Positions 8,664 through 17,534 of a DNA stretch of 64,000 nt are shown one piece after another (the stretch's first letter is position 1; every line of letters starts with the position of its first letter). The stretch lies in the NCBI GenBank assembly GCA_025056175.1, contig JANWWK010000008.1, forward strand, positions 40,350 through 104,349. The letters run 5' to 3'. Both the position numbers and the translations under genes were made by a program. The notes under the pieces were generated by a model. The model worked only from the letters and a program-made list of their open reading frames with translations, did not search any database and was not told the DNA's origin. The stretch is from Anaerolineales bacterium. GTDB taxonomy: Bacteria > Chloroflexota > Anaerolineae > Anaerolineales > Villigracilaceae.

Positions 8664-11012
8664 TTACGCCGCTTCCAGTTCCTTAACGGGTGCTTTGGAG
8701 CGGAAAATTGCCCAGGCAGTGGCGGCCAACAGGGCAATTGCAATCACAGCAACACCCCAGTTGAGCGAACCATCCGCATTTTGCAGAGGGTATTTGACGA
8801 TAATAGGCGCAGCCAGCAGAGAAACCAGGTTCGCCACCTTAATCATCGGGTTGAGTGCCGGGCCAGCAGTATCTTTCATCGGGTCACCAACCGTATCACC
8901 GACCACACCTGCTTTGTGGCGTTCCGAGCCTTTGCCGGTGTTCTTTGCCAGGTCGCGGGGTTCGTCTTCGATGGCCTTTTTGGCGTTATCCCACGCGCCG
9001 CCTGCGTTGGAAAGGAAGACCGCCAGCAGTTGCCCGGAGAGAATGATGCCTGCCAGAAAACCGCCCAAGGCTTCCACTTGCAAAATTAAGCCAACGGCCA
9101 GCGGCATGAGAACCGAAATGGTCGCCAGCGGAATCAGTTCCTTCTGTGCCGAAGCCGTAGAGATGCTCACCACGCGGGCATAGTCCGGCGCGCGCGTCCC
9201 TTCCATAATTCCCGGAATTTTGAACTGATTGCGGACTTCTTCCACAATCTGCCCGGCGGCGCGGCTGACAGCACGGATGGAGAGAGAAGAGAACAGCCAG
9301 GGCAAGGCACCGCCCAACAGCAGCCCGATGAACACGCGCGTATCGGAAACGCGAATGGCTTCCATTAACGGCTGACCCAACTGGCTCTGCACGCGGCCCA
9401 CATCAGTAATGTACGAAGCGAACAGCGAGACCGCCGCAATCACTGCAGAGGCAATCGCAACACCTTTGGTGATGGCTTTGGTCGTGTTCCCCACCGCATC
9501 CAGGTCAGCCATAATCTGGCGGGCTTCCAGGGTATTTTTGTCTTCCATCCCATGCCAGGCCATTTCGCCAATGCCGTTGGCATTATCGGAAATCGGCCCG
9601 TAAGAGTCCATCGCCACGTTGTTGCCAGTGTGTGAGAGCATGCCGATGCCAATCATTGCCACGGCGTATAAAACGTAAACCGTCCCATCCGCACTATACA
9701 ACAAGATGCCGATGATGAAACTGACCACAATCACCACCAGCGCCCATACGCTCGATTCCATGCCAACCGAAAGGCCAGAGAGAATGGTCGTCGCTGGACC
9801 AGTTTTGGTGGATTGCACAATTTCTTTGACTGGCGCTTTCTTGGTGGAAGTGAAGTACGAAGTGAGCGGGTTGAAAGCAACCGCCAGGCCGACCCCCACT
9901 GCCGTCAGCGCAGCCAACCGCCAATCGTTGGCGTAAGTGAGCGCCAAAATGAAGGAGATGACGATGGTGAAGATGCTGGAGACTTCATACGAGCGGAACA
10001 TGGCCTCTTCGGCATCGTGCGCGCGCAAGAACTTGATGGGGAACTTCTCCCAAATTGGCACGGTGAAAGTCCCAAGCATAGAGGAGATGACCCCCACCGC
10101 ACGGATGACCAGCGGATACACAATCCACTTCAGGTCGCCGGTAATTGCCACCAGCGAGAGGCCCAAAATCAGGCCAGAGACGATGGTCACTTCATAGGAC
10201 TCGAAAATATCCGCCGCCATGCCGGCGCAATCCCCTACGTTATCGCCCACCAGGTCGGCAATCACTGCTGCATTGCGCGGGTCATCTTCGGGAATGTCTT
10301 TTTCGACTTTGCCGACCAGGTCAGCACCCACATCGGCGGCTTTGGTGTAAATGCCGCCGCCCACGCGCATGAAGAGTGCCAGCAGCGTGCCGCCAAAGCC
10401 AAATCCCAATAAGGCGTCGGGGGCCGCCGTTCCGAAGATAATGAAAATGACCGTGCCGCCCAACAGGCCAAGTCCATCGGTCAACATGCCGGTAATCGTC
10501 CCGGCGTAATAGGCAATCGAAAGCGCCTCATTGAAGCCGCGCCGCGAAGCCGAAGCCACACGAATGTTGGCCTGCACAGCCATGCGCATACCCCACTGCC
10601 CCACCAGCAGAGAAAAAGTAGCGCCCATGATGAAAGCCACCGTGCGCCCAATGGCAACCACCAGCTGCACGCCGTTCATCCACAAAAAGTGGGTGTTTTC
10701 GAGCGCTTTGAACTCCTCCACCGCCTCGTGCGAGGGTGGAACAATGCCCACGCTGAGAAACATGAGAATGGTCAGCACGCCAATCAGCGGCAGGATGGTG
10801 CGGAGTTGTCGATTCAGGTAAGAATCCGCGCCAATCCGAATAGCGTTCCACACTTCTTGCATCTTTTCCGTGCCTTTATCTTTCTTCAGCACGGTGCTGC
10901 GCAGCCACCAGGCATACGCCAGGCTCAAAAACGCTGCTACCAGGACGAGCAAAATGGCAACCTGCTCAAAGTCATTCAGACCGTGCCGGCTGCCAAGCAA
11001 GAAAATATCCAT
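8664..11012 (-). CDS. hppA: Membrane-bound pyrophosphatase, K+-independent (H+-pumping) type
   Basis: A 782-aa multi-spanning pump coupling PPi hydrolysis to ion export. Catalytic motifs are present: DVGADLVGKVE, PEDDPRNAAVIADLVGDNVGD and a C-terminal GDTVGDPMKDTAGPALN. The K+-dependence signature reads GNTTKAITKG, with Lys and Thr at the two diagnostic positions, which marks the K+-independent H+-PPase subfamily. I place the start at 11012 because GGAGG lies just upstream and the protein then begins MDIFLLGS; an ATG at 11057 adds 15 residues but has no Shine-Dalgarno. A paralogue of the other subfamily lies directly upstream on the same strand. Confidence 0.92.
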   Translation of the reverse strand: MDIFLLGSRHGLNDFEQVAILLVLVAAFLSLAYAWWLRSTVLKKDKGTEKMQEVWNAIRIGADSYLNRQLRTILPLIGVLTILMFLSVGIVPPSHEAVEEFKALENTHFLWMNGVQLVVAIGRTVAFIMGATFSLLVGQWGMRMAVQANIRVASASRRGFNEALSIAYYAGTITGMLTDGLGLLGGTVIFIIFGTAAPDALLGFGFGGTLLALFMRVGGGIYTKAADVGADLVGKVEKDIPEDDPRNAAVIADLVGDNVGDCAGMAADIFESYEVTIVSGLILGLSLVAITGDLKWIVYPLVIRAVGVISSMLGTFTVPIWEKFPIKFLRAHDAEEAMFRSYEVSSIFTIVISFILALTYANDWRLAALTAVGVGLAVAFNPLTSYFTSTKKAPVKEIVQSTKTGPATTILSGLSVGMESSVWALVVIVVSFIIGILLYSADGTVYVLYAVAMIGIGMLSHTGNNVAMDSYGPISDNANGIGEMAWHGMEDKNTLEARQIMADLDAVGNTTKAITKGVAIASAVIAAVSLFASYITDVGRVQSQLGQPLMEAIRVSDTRVFIGLLLGGALPWLFSSLSIRAVSRAAGQIVEEVRNQFKIPGIMEGTRAPDYARVVSISTASAQKELIPLATISVLMPLAVGLILQVEALGGFLAGIILSGQLLAVFLSNAGGAWDNAKKAIEDEPRDLAKNTGKGSERHKAGVVGDTVGDPMKDTAGPALNPMIKVANLVSLLAAPIIVKYPLQNADGSLNWGVAVIAIALLAATAWAIFRSKAPVKELEAA

Positions 11013-11125
11013 AGGGCCTCCAAAGTTGGGAATTTTTGCGAGCGCGCCGATGAACATAGAGGCCGCTCATACTAATAAAACAGTATACTCCGCTCCCCAA
11101 AGCAAAACGAGTATGACAAATGAAA

Positions 11126-11158
11126 TAAAAACGGGCGTGACGAATGTCACGCCCGCAT
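11126..11158 (-). terminator. Intrinsic terminator of the second pyrophosphatase gene
   Basis: A perfect 10-bp stem (CGGGCGTGAC 11132-11141 with GTCACGCCCG 11146-11155, loop GAAT). On the minus strand it is followed by TTTTTATTTCA. It sits 13 bp after the stop of the upstream pyrophosphatase gene, so the two paralogues are probably separate transcripts. Confidence 0.88.
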
Positions 11159-11170
11159 AAAAGCCGCTGG

Positions 11171-13492
11171 TTAGCGGCTCAACAACATCATCAACAAGCC
11201 CTGCCCATTGCTGAAGGCCACAATCAGCCCGGCAAAGACGACTGAGACCATAGACATCAACTTAATGAGAATGTTGAGCGAAGGCCCGGCAGTGTCCTTG
11301 AACGGGTCTCCGACCGTATCCCCAACCACCGCTGCTTTGTGGGCTTCAGAGCCTTTGCCGCCATGTTCGCCGCCTTCGATGTACTTCTTGGCGTTATCCC
11401 ACGCACCACCCGCGTTCGACATGGTCAGCGCCATAGAGAACCCGGCTGCCAGCGCCCCCGCCAGCAACCCCAGCACGCCGGCTACACCAAACACGATGCC
11501 CGTCAAAACGGGAATGACGATGGAAAGCAGTGCCGGGTCAATCATCTCGCGCTGCGCCGCTGCGGTGCTGATTTCCACACAGCGGGCATAATCGGGTTTG
11601 GCTTTGCCCTCCAAAATGCCAGCAATCTCGCGGAACTGACGGCGGACTTCATCCACCATGCCACCCGCAGCACGCCCGACGGCGCTCATCGTCATGGCAG
11701 AGAAATAAAAAGTAGTTGCTACGCCCGCAAAAACACCAACCAGCACCGAAGGGTTAAGCAAAGTGACGCCGTAGAAGGCCATGAACTGCTCGATGGACAT
11801 TTCGGTCACTTTGACCATCTGTCCGTTCACAAGAAGCGCTTCGACCCCACGCAGTTCATGCAGCACCAGGCGAATCTCTTCCAGATAGGCCGCCAACAAA
11901 GCCATGGCGGTCAGAGCAGCAGAGCCAATGGCAAAGCCTTTGCCAATCGCGGCGGTGGTGTTCCCTACAGCGTCCAGCTGGTCAGTACGGTGACGGACAA
12001 CCGGGTCGAGTTTGGACATTTCGGCGTTCCCACCGGCGTTATCGGCAATCGGGCCATAGGCATCGGTTGCCAGCGTAAAGCCCAGCGTGGAGAGCATGCT
12101 CACCGCCGCCAGCCCAACCCCATACAGACCCAGCAAGATGTTCCCGGCCCCACCAGAGACGTAGAAACTGACCACAATCCCAATGACCACCACCGCCACC
12201 GGCAAACCACCGGAGCGCATCCCAACCGCCAGACCTTCAATCATCGCCGTTGCCACGCTGGTACTGGCATGGCTGGCGATACTGCGGGTCGGCTCGAAGG
12301 CGTGCGAGGTATAGTATTCGGTCAGTTTGCCAACCGCAATCCCCACCGCCAGACCGGTGAGAACGACCACCCACAGGTTGATGGGGTTGGGAATGCCCAG
12401 CAAGAAGAACAACGGCAACGAAAGAACAGCAATACCGGCAGAACTGATGTACAACCCGCGGCTGAGCGCACCAATCAGTTCGGCCTGGTTCGCATCTTCT
12501 CTGGCGCGCACCACAAAAATTGCCAGAATAGAGAGCAAAACGCCTACCGCGGCCAGCGCAATCGGCGCAGCGATATAAATCATCCCCATTTCCAGCGCCG
12601 ATTTGCCGCCCAGCAATTCAGCGCCTTTGAAGCCGACCGCCGCCACACCCAACGCAGCAGTTGCGAGAATCGAGCCGGCATACGATTCGTACAGGTCGGC
12701 GCCCATGCCCGCAACATCGCCCACGTTATCGCCCACGTTATCGGCGATGGTGGCCGGGTTGCGGGGGTCATCTTCGGGGATATTGGCTTCCACTTTGCCG
12801 ACCAGGTCGGCGCCCACATCGGCGGCTTTGGTGTAAATGCCGCCCCCCACGCGGGCAAACAAAGCCTGGGTAGAAGCGCCCATGCCAAAACTCAACATGA
12901 TGGCCGTAATTTGTGGCAGAGGGTTTTCGGCCAGACTGATGAAGTTGTTCGGGAAGAGAATCGGAAAGACGTTGTAGAGGAGAAGGAACCAGACTGTGAT
13001 GTCGAGCAGAGCAAAGCCAACCACCACCAGCCCCATCACAGCGCCACCGCGCAAAGCGACTTGTAAGGCGCTATTCAGGCTTTTGGTGGCCGCAAACGCG
13101 GTGCGTGCCGAAGCATTGGTGGCTGTCTTCATGCCGATGAACCCACACAAGCCAGAAAACAGACCTCCCGTGAGAAAAGCAAACGGCACAATCGGATTTT
13201 GAAGGCCAAAGAACGCCAGCACCAGGAAAATGGCGAACAAAATGCCAAACACAACGGCCACCACCCGATACTGACGCCGCAGATAAGCCATCGCGCCCTC
13301 GCGCACGGCCTGGGCAATCTCACGCATACGCTCATTGCCCTCGCTCAACTGCATCATTTGCCGGTATAAGACGTAGGCAAATAGCAGGGCAACCAGCGCC
13401 ATTACCGGCCCCAACCACCACAACAACGGCAACGGCGGCCTGGCAGCATTCGCCGCCAGTTCTAACGGAAACGAAGAAAGTGAAACGTGCAT
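11171..13492 (-). CDS. hppA: Membrane-bound pyrophosphatase, K+-dependent type (Na+ or H+ pump)
   Basis: A 773-aa membrane pyrophosphatase with the usual set of about 16 hydrophobic segments. The active-site motifs are intact: DVGADLVGKVE, PEDDPRNPATIADNVGDNVGD and GDTVGDPFKDTAGPSLN. The K+ signature reads GNTTAAIGKG, with Ala and Gly where the neighbour has Lys and Thr; this places it in the K+-dependent subfamily, which includes Na+-pumping, Na+/H+-pumping and H+-pumping enzymes. The pumped ion cannot be decided from what I can see. A good Shine-Dalgarno (GGAGG, 7-nt spacing) precedes the ATG, and a strong terminator follows. Confidence 0.92.
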   Translation of the reverse strand: MHVSLSSFPLELAANAARPPLPLLWWLGPVMALVALLFAYVLYRQMMQLSEGNERMREIAQAVREGAMAYLRRQYRVVAVVFGILFAIFLVLAFFGLQNPIVPFAFLTGGLFSGLCGFIGMKTATNASARTAFAATKSLNSALQVALRGGAVMGLVVVGFALLDITVWFLLLYNVFPILFPNNFISLAENPLPQITAIMLSFGMGASTQALFARVGGGIYTKAADVGADLVGKVEANIPEDDPRNPATIADNVGDNVGDVAGMGADLYESYAGSILATAALGVAAVGFKGAELLGGKSALEMGMIYIAAPIALAAVGVLLSILAIFVVRAREDANQAELIGALSRGLYISSAGIAVLSLPLFFLLGIPNPINLWVVVLTGLAVGIAVGKLTEYYTSHAFEPTRSIASHASTSVATAMIEGLAVGMRSGGLPVAVVVIGIVVSFYVSGGAGNILLGLYGVGLAAVSMLSTLGFTLATDAYGPIADNAGGNAEMSKLDPVVRHRTDQLDAVGNTTAAIGKGFAIGSAALTAMALLAAYLEEIRLVLHELRGVEALLVNGQMVKVTEMSIEQFMAFYGVTLLNPSVLVGVFAGVATTFYFSAMTMSAVGRAAGGMVDEVRRQFREIAGILEGKAKPDYARCVEISTAAAQREMIDPALLSIVIPVLTGIVFGVAGVLGLLAGALAAGFSMALTMSNAGGAWDNAKKYIEGGEHGGKGSEAHKAAVVGDTVGDPFKDTAGPSLNILIKLMSMVSVVFAGLIVAFSNGQGLLMMLLSR

Positions 13493-13585
13493 CAGCAGCC
13501 CTCCGATTTGGCGAATAAATTTGAATGGCCGAAACGCCTGTGGCGCTCCGCGCCAGCGCGAACGCTGTATTTTACAAGCCAGATA

Positions 13586-13612
13586 AAAACGGCGTCAAGC
13601 CGCCTGAGGCTG
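13586..13612 (-). terminator. Possible weak terminator of the 144-aa hypothetical gene
   Basis: On the minus strand a GC-rich dyad (GGCG/CGCC at 13591-13604, with alternative pairings toward 13610) is followed by GTTTTTATC. The stem is short and several foldings compete. Confidence 0.35.
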
Positions 13613-13615
13613 GTC

Positions 13616-14050
13616 TTACCCGTTTCTTACAGTTTCCTGTTTTTTGAGCAATTCCTGCCAGGCTCCCTGCCAGGGGCGGCCCAGCCGATGACCTGCCGGC
13701 ACCTGCACTTTGGCAAATTTCTGCGCCGTCTGGGTCATGACCAGCGCAACCCCAGCCCAATCTTCGGCCAGCAAAGCAGCCCGCATCTTCCCGGCATACG
13801 TGCCACACCACAACCACTCCATGCGGAATTTATCGGCCTTGACCCAATACCCGCGTTTTTCCCACGCCGCCACCGAAACATCAATACCGTCTGCAATCTG
13901 CGTCAGCGCCAGCGCAATAAAAGCCGCCAGGTCGCGGAATTCGGGACCGGGTTCAGTTTGTTTTGCCAGTTCGCGGATGGCAAGCACAATGCTGCGGGTC
14001 AACTGGGTACGTTCTTTGCCCGCCGAATCCGGGTTGATGACTCGTCCCAT
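13616..14050 (-). CDS. Conserved hypothetical protein
   Basis: A 144-aa soluble protein of unknown function, without a signal peptide or membrane segment. It is mostly helical by eye and has an aromatic central part (WEKRGYWVKADKFRMEWLW) followed by a basic C-terminal region. I chose the ATG at 14050 because AGGAG lies five bases upstream; an ATG 14 codons earlier lacks such a site. It is a single gene between the pyrophosphatases and the tRNA-Leu/trigger factor unit, which is transcribed away from it. Confidence 0.6.
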   Translation of the reverse strand: MGRVINPDSAGKERTQLTRSIVLAIRELAKQTEPGPEFRDLAAFIALALTQIADGIDVSVAAWEKRGYWVKADKFRMEWLWCGTYAGKMRAALLAEDWAGVALVMTQTAQKFAKVQVPAGHRLGRPWQGAWQELLKKQETVRNG

Positions 14051-14152
14051 ACACACTCCTCGTAGTGATTTGACAGCCCGCCGATTATACACTACGATTA
14101 ATGTTCAACTCGATGCACCAGGAATATCTCCAATGCCTCACCTGTTTCGCGG

Positions 14153-14158
14153 TATAAT
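14153..14158 (+). promoter_or_regulatory. -10 box of the tRNA-Leu promoter
   Basis: A consensus TATAAT lies 11 bp upstream of the first tRNA base. I see no good -35 hexamer at 16-18 bp spacing. Confidence 0.5.
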
Positions 14159-14169
14159 TCGGCGCGCCT

Positions 14170-14251
14170 GGGGACATGCTGGAACTGGCATACAGGCATG
14201 ACTTAGGATCATGTGCCGCAAGGCGTGAGGGTTCGACCCCCTCTGTCCCCA
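14170..14251 (+). tRNA. tRNA-Leu (anticodon UAG)
   Basis: An 82-nt class II tRNA. The acceptor stem GGGGACA (14170-14176) pairs with TGTCCCC (14244-14250), followed by discriminator A. The anticodon stem CATGA/TCATG encloses loop CTTAGGA with anticodon TAG at 14204-14206, reading CUA and CUN leucine codons. A long variable arm (TGCCGCAAGGCGT) and a GAGGG/CCCTC T-arm with TTCGACC loop complete the fold. No CCA is encoded. Trigger factor starts 35 bp downstream without an intervening terminator. Confidence 0.95.
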
Positions 14252-14286
14252 CAGCAAAACGACTCAACCAGAAAGGAACGCTTACT

Positions 14287-15690
14287 TTGAAAATCGAAAC
14301 CCATCCTCGCGATGACCACCAGATGACGATGGTGGTCGAACTCGAAACCGAACAGATGGAAAGCGCACGCCGGAAAGCCGCCCGCCGCATTGCCGAAAAA
14401 GTGAACATCCCTGGATTTCGGCGCGGTAAAGCGCCATATGAGGTCGTGCGCCGCCTTTACGGTGACGGCGTGCTGAACGAGGAAGCCATTGAACTCCTCG
14501 TAGATGAAATTTACCCCAAAGCACTCAGCCAGGCCGGCCTGAAACCTGCTGCCGCCGGCTCACTCGAAAATATCGAAAGCCTGGAGCCGCCAAAATTCGT
14601 CTTCAACGTCCCGCTCGCTCCTACTGTCGAATTGGGCGATTACAAATCCATCCGCCTGCCGTATGAATGGGTTGCGCCAGACGAAAGCAAGGTGGAACAG
14701 GAAATTGAACAACTTCGACAGATATACGCCACCAGCCAGACGGTCGAACGCCCGGCACAAGAGACCGATTACGTCCTGGTGGCCGTCACCGGACGCAAAG
14801 CCGGCGCTCCCGAAGGCGAAGACGCCGTTCTCCTGGAACGGTCGGCCTACGCTGTGGTCATGCGCACAGAACCCAAAGATGGCGAATGGCCATTCCCTGG
14901 ATTTTCCACGCACCTGCTCGGCGCCAGGCCAGGCGATGTGGTCGAGTTTACCCACACCTACCCCGAAGACTTCGACGACGAAACCCTGCGTGGACAGAGC
15001 GTCCAGTTCTCCGTGACGGTCAAATCCATTCGCGGAGTTACGCTGCCGGAACTGAACGATGAATTTGCCCAAAAAACCGGTCTGGGAGCAACGGTGGAAG
15101 AATTGCGCCAGAAGATGCGCGAGAATGTCAACCTCGAATCGCAAAATGAGTATGATGACAGGTATTTCGAGAATCTGTTCGAGCAAATTCAGGCCGGAGC
15201 CACCATCAAATACCCGCCCCAGGTGTTGGAACACGAAATCGAACACGTGTTGGAAGATGTAGACCGCCGTCTGCGCGCTCAGGGCATCGGAGGCCTGGAA
15301 AAATATCTGGAAATCACCGGTTCCACCCGCGAGCAGTTCATCGAAGAAAAGGCACGTCCTACAGCCAAAAAACGCCTGGAGCGCGGGCTGCTCATGGATG
15401 AGCTGGCACGTGTTGAGAATATCGAAGTAGACCAGAAATCACTGGAAGAAGAATTTGGCTATCTCTGGATCGCGCTGGCTAACACCGATGAAGAATTTGC
15501 CCGCCGTACCAAAGGCGGCACCAAACCCACCCGCGAAATTGTGGATGCAGTTGCTATGGACTCTATCAACCGCGTGATGACCCGGCGCGTGTTGGAGCGT
15601 CTCAAAACAATTGCCACCGGCCAGGCGGATACAGCAGCAAATACAACGAGTACGGCAGATACCCCATCAGAAGAAGCGCAAGATGCGTAA
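14287..15690 (+). CDS. tig: Trigger factor, ribosome-associated chaperone
   Basis: A 467-aa protein with the trigger factor layout: an N-terminal ribosome-binding domain carrying NIPGFRRGKAPYEVV, a central FKBP-like PPIase domain (about 150-245), and the helical C-terminal chaperone domain. It binds near the ribosomal exit tunnel and shields nascent chains. The frame has no ATG at the right place. I chose TTG at 14287, which has GAAAGGA nine bases upstream and gives the expected LKIETHPRDDHQ N-terminus. The C-terminal tail is Thr/Ala-rich and acidic. It may be co-transcribed with tRNA-Leu. Confidence 0.92.
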   Translation: MKIETHPRDDHQMTMVVELETEQMESARRKAARRIAEKVNIPGFRRGKAPYEVVRRLYGDGVLNEEAIELLVDEIYPKALSQAGLKPAAAGSLENIESLEPPKFVFNVPLAPTVELGDYKSIRLPYEWVAPDESKVEQEIEQLRQIYATSQTVERPAQETDYVLVAVTGRKAGAPEGEDAVLLERSAYAVVMRTEPKDGEWPFPGFSTHLLGARPGDVVEFTHTYPEDFDDETLRGQSVQFSVTVKSIRGVTLPELNDEFAQKTGLGATVEELRQKMRENVNLESQNEYDDRYFENLFEQIQAGATIKYPPQVLEHEIEHVLEDVDRRLRAQGIGGLEKYLEITGSTREQFIEEKARPTAKKRLERGLLMDELARVENIEVDQKSLEEEFGYLWIALANTDEEFARRTKGGTKPTREIVDAVAMDSINRVMTRRVLERLKTIATGQADTAANTTSTADTPSEEAQDA

Positions 15691-15707
15691 GTTGTAGGAA
15701 ACATAAG

Positions 15708-15748
15708 AAGAACTTCCCAAAGGTCGCAGCCTTCGGGAAGTTCTTTTT
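15708..15748 (+). terminator. Intrinsic terminator of tig
   Basis: The stem AAGAACTTCCC (15708-15718) with GGGAAGTTCTT (15735-15745) has an inner AAGG/CCTT extension and is followed by TTTTTTG. It separates tig from the convergent P5C dehydrogenase gene. Confidence 0.85.
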
Positions 15749-15764
15749 TGACGCAAAAAAGCGC

Positions 15765-17339
15765 TTACTTTTTCCTCACCAACGTCCGAATTTGTTCGTG
15801 CATGTAGAGCGGCAGATAATACAAACCACCGGCATTCTTGCCGCTGGAACCAGAGCCTTTCCAGCCGCCAAACGGTTGGAACCCCGGCCAGGCGCCGGTG
15901 GTTGCGCCCTGCGGACGGTTGGCATACGTCACACCGGCTTCAATGTTCTCAAAGAACCACTGGGCTTCTTCTTCTGTGCCATAAAACCCGGCAGTCAGCC
16001 CGTAGTTGACGCTGTTGGCAATCTGCATGGCTTCATTCAGGTCTCGCACTTTGCCGATGGTAGCAATCGGCAGGAACATCTCATGCTGCCACAGCGGGTG
16101 AGAATACGGCACATCTACCGCCAGAGTAGGCTGACAGAAGTAACCTTTGGCAAATTCCCCGTTCAGCGTCTGTCCACCCGTAAGAAAACGCCCGGCCTGC
16201 GAGAGTTCTTCTGCATAGTGTTTGAAATCATCATAAGCCGCCTGGTTGATGACCGGTCCCAGGAACGTGTTGCGCTCGGTGGGGTCGCCGATGACCAGTT
16301 TTTCGGTCAATTCTTTCAGACGGGCAGTCAATTCATCATAAACCGGCTCTTCGATGAGAATCCGGCTGGCTGCCGAGCATTTTTGCCCTTGCAAACCAAA
16401 GGCCGAGCGCACAATTCCGGTTGCAGCTTCTTCCAGGTTGGCATGACGCGAGACGATAGCGGGGTTCTTGCCGCCCAACTCCAGAATGACGGGACGGATA
16501 TAGTTGCGGGCAGCAAAGTCACGGAACAATTTCATGCCCACATCGAAGGAACCGGTAAACGTCACGCCGTCCACGTCGGGGCTATCTACCAGCGCCTGGC
16601 CGAGCGTGCGCCCCGGACCGGTGACGAAGTTCACCACCCCATCAGGAAGGCCTGCATCGCGGAAGCAGTCTACCAGCAAACGCACAATCCAGGCCGTATC
16701 GGTCGCCGGTTTAATGACGACCGTATTGCCGGTGACAAGCGCCGCTCCCGCCGGGCCACCGGTGAGCGCAAAGGGGAAGTTGAACGGGCTAATGACTAGC
16801 CATACCCCATACGGACGCAAAATCGAGATGTTGGTCGAGTCGTGATGAGGAAGCGGGTCTTTCCCCAACGGCTTGATGTAGCCGTCATTGGCTTCCATCT
16901 GGTCACAGGCGTAATAAATCAGGTCGGCAGTTTCCTGAACATCTCCAATCGCCTCCATGCGGTTCTTGCCGACTTCCAACGAAAGCGCTGCGCTCAGGCG
17001 GAACAACCGCTCTTCAATCAACCCTGCCGCGCGGCGCAACAATGCAACCCGTTCCTGCCAGGGAGTGCGGCTCCAGACGGGAAACGCCTTGCGCGCGGCA
17101 GTCAGCGCCTGATGAGCATGTTCAGCGTTGCCTTTCTGCATCACGGCCAGCACAATCTCGGTATTGATGGGGGTGCGGTCTTCAAACTTCTCTTCCGCAA
17201 ACACATCACGCCCATCAATAAACATGGCATATTCCCCGCCCAGACTGGCTTTTTGCGCAGCCAGCGCCTGGTCGTAACGCTCGTGCAGCGTTTCGGGCGG
17301 GTTGAACATGGTGGCATAGGTAAATTTGAAGTCGGTCAT
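15765..17339 (-). CDS. rocA: 1-pyrroline-5-carboxylate dehydrogenase
   Basis: A 524-aa aldehyde dehydrogenase of the P5CDH type, which oxidises glutamate semialdehyde to glutamate in proline, arginine or ornithine breakdown. The general base is E287 in ELGGKNP and the catalytic cysteine is C321 in GQKCSAASR. The C-terminal stretch GFQPFGGWKGSGSSGKNAGG and an LPLYMHEQ tail favour the P5CDH clade over other ALDHs. AAAGGAG precedes the ATG with good spacing. No proline dehydrogenase gene lies nearby. It diverges from the AOR-family gene. Confidence 0.85.
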   Translation of the reverse strand: MTDFKFTYATMFNPPETLHERYDQALAAQKASLGGEYAMFIDGRDVFAEEKFEDRTPINTEIVLAVMQKGNAEHAHQALTAARKAFPVWSRTPWQERVALLRRAAGLIEERLFRLSAALSLEVGKNRMEAIGDVQETADLIYYACDQMEANDGYIKPLGKDPLPHHDSTNISILRPYGVWLVISPFNFPFALTGGPAGAALVTGNTVVIKPATDTAWIVRLLVDCFRDAGLPDGVVNFVTGPGRTLGQALVDSPDVDGVTFTGSFDVGMKLFRDFAARNYIRPVILELGGKNPAIVSRHANLEEAATGIVRSAFGLQGQKCSAASRILIEEPVYDELTARLKELTEKLVIGDPTERNTFLGPVINQAAYDDFKHYAEELSQAGRFLTGGQTLNGEFAKGYFCQPTLAVDVPYSHPLWQHEMFLPIATIGKVRDLNEAMQIANSVNYGLTAGFYGTEEEAQWFFENIEAGVTYANRPQGATTGAWPGFQPFGGWKGSGSSGKNAGGLYYLPLYMHEQIRTLVRKK

Positions 17340-17534
17340 TCAGGCATCTCCTTTTGGCAGGCGAAATTATTATGATTATTTTCATAAATTTTATCAGATT
17401 TTCCACAAAAGGCAAATTTTCATTCCTCCTGACACGCCAAAAACGGGACAATCATCAGTAGCCAAAAGCAATGAGGGCTGTCATAATCAAATATATCCTC
17501 CGCCTTCCCATTCCCTGTTCAGGAGACCCTGTCC

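Noticed and set aside
11339..13066. 575-codon open frame antisense to the second pyrophosphatase
   Set aside because: Shadow of a repetitive, GC-rich membrane protein gene; the product is low-complexity His/Arg/Gln-rich with no recognisable domain and no ribosome binding site, while the other strand carries all pyrophosphatase motifs.
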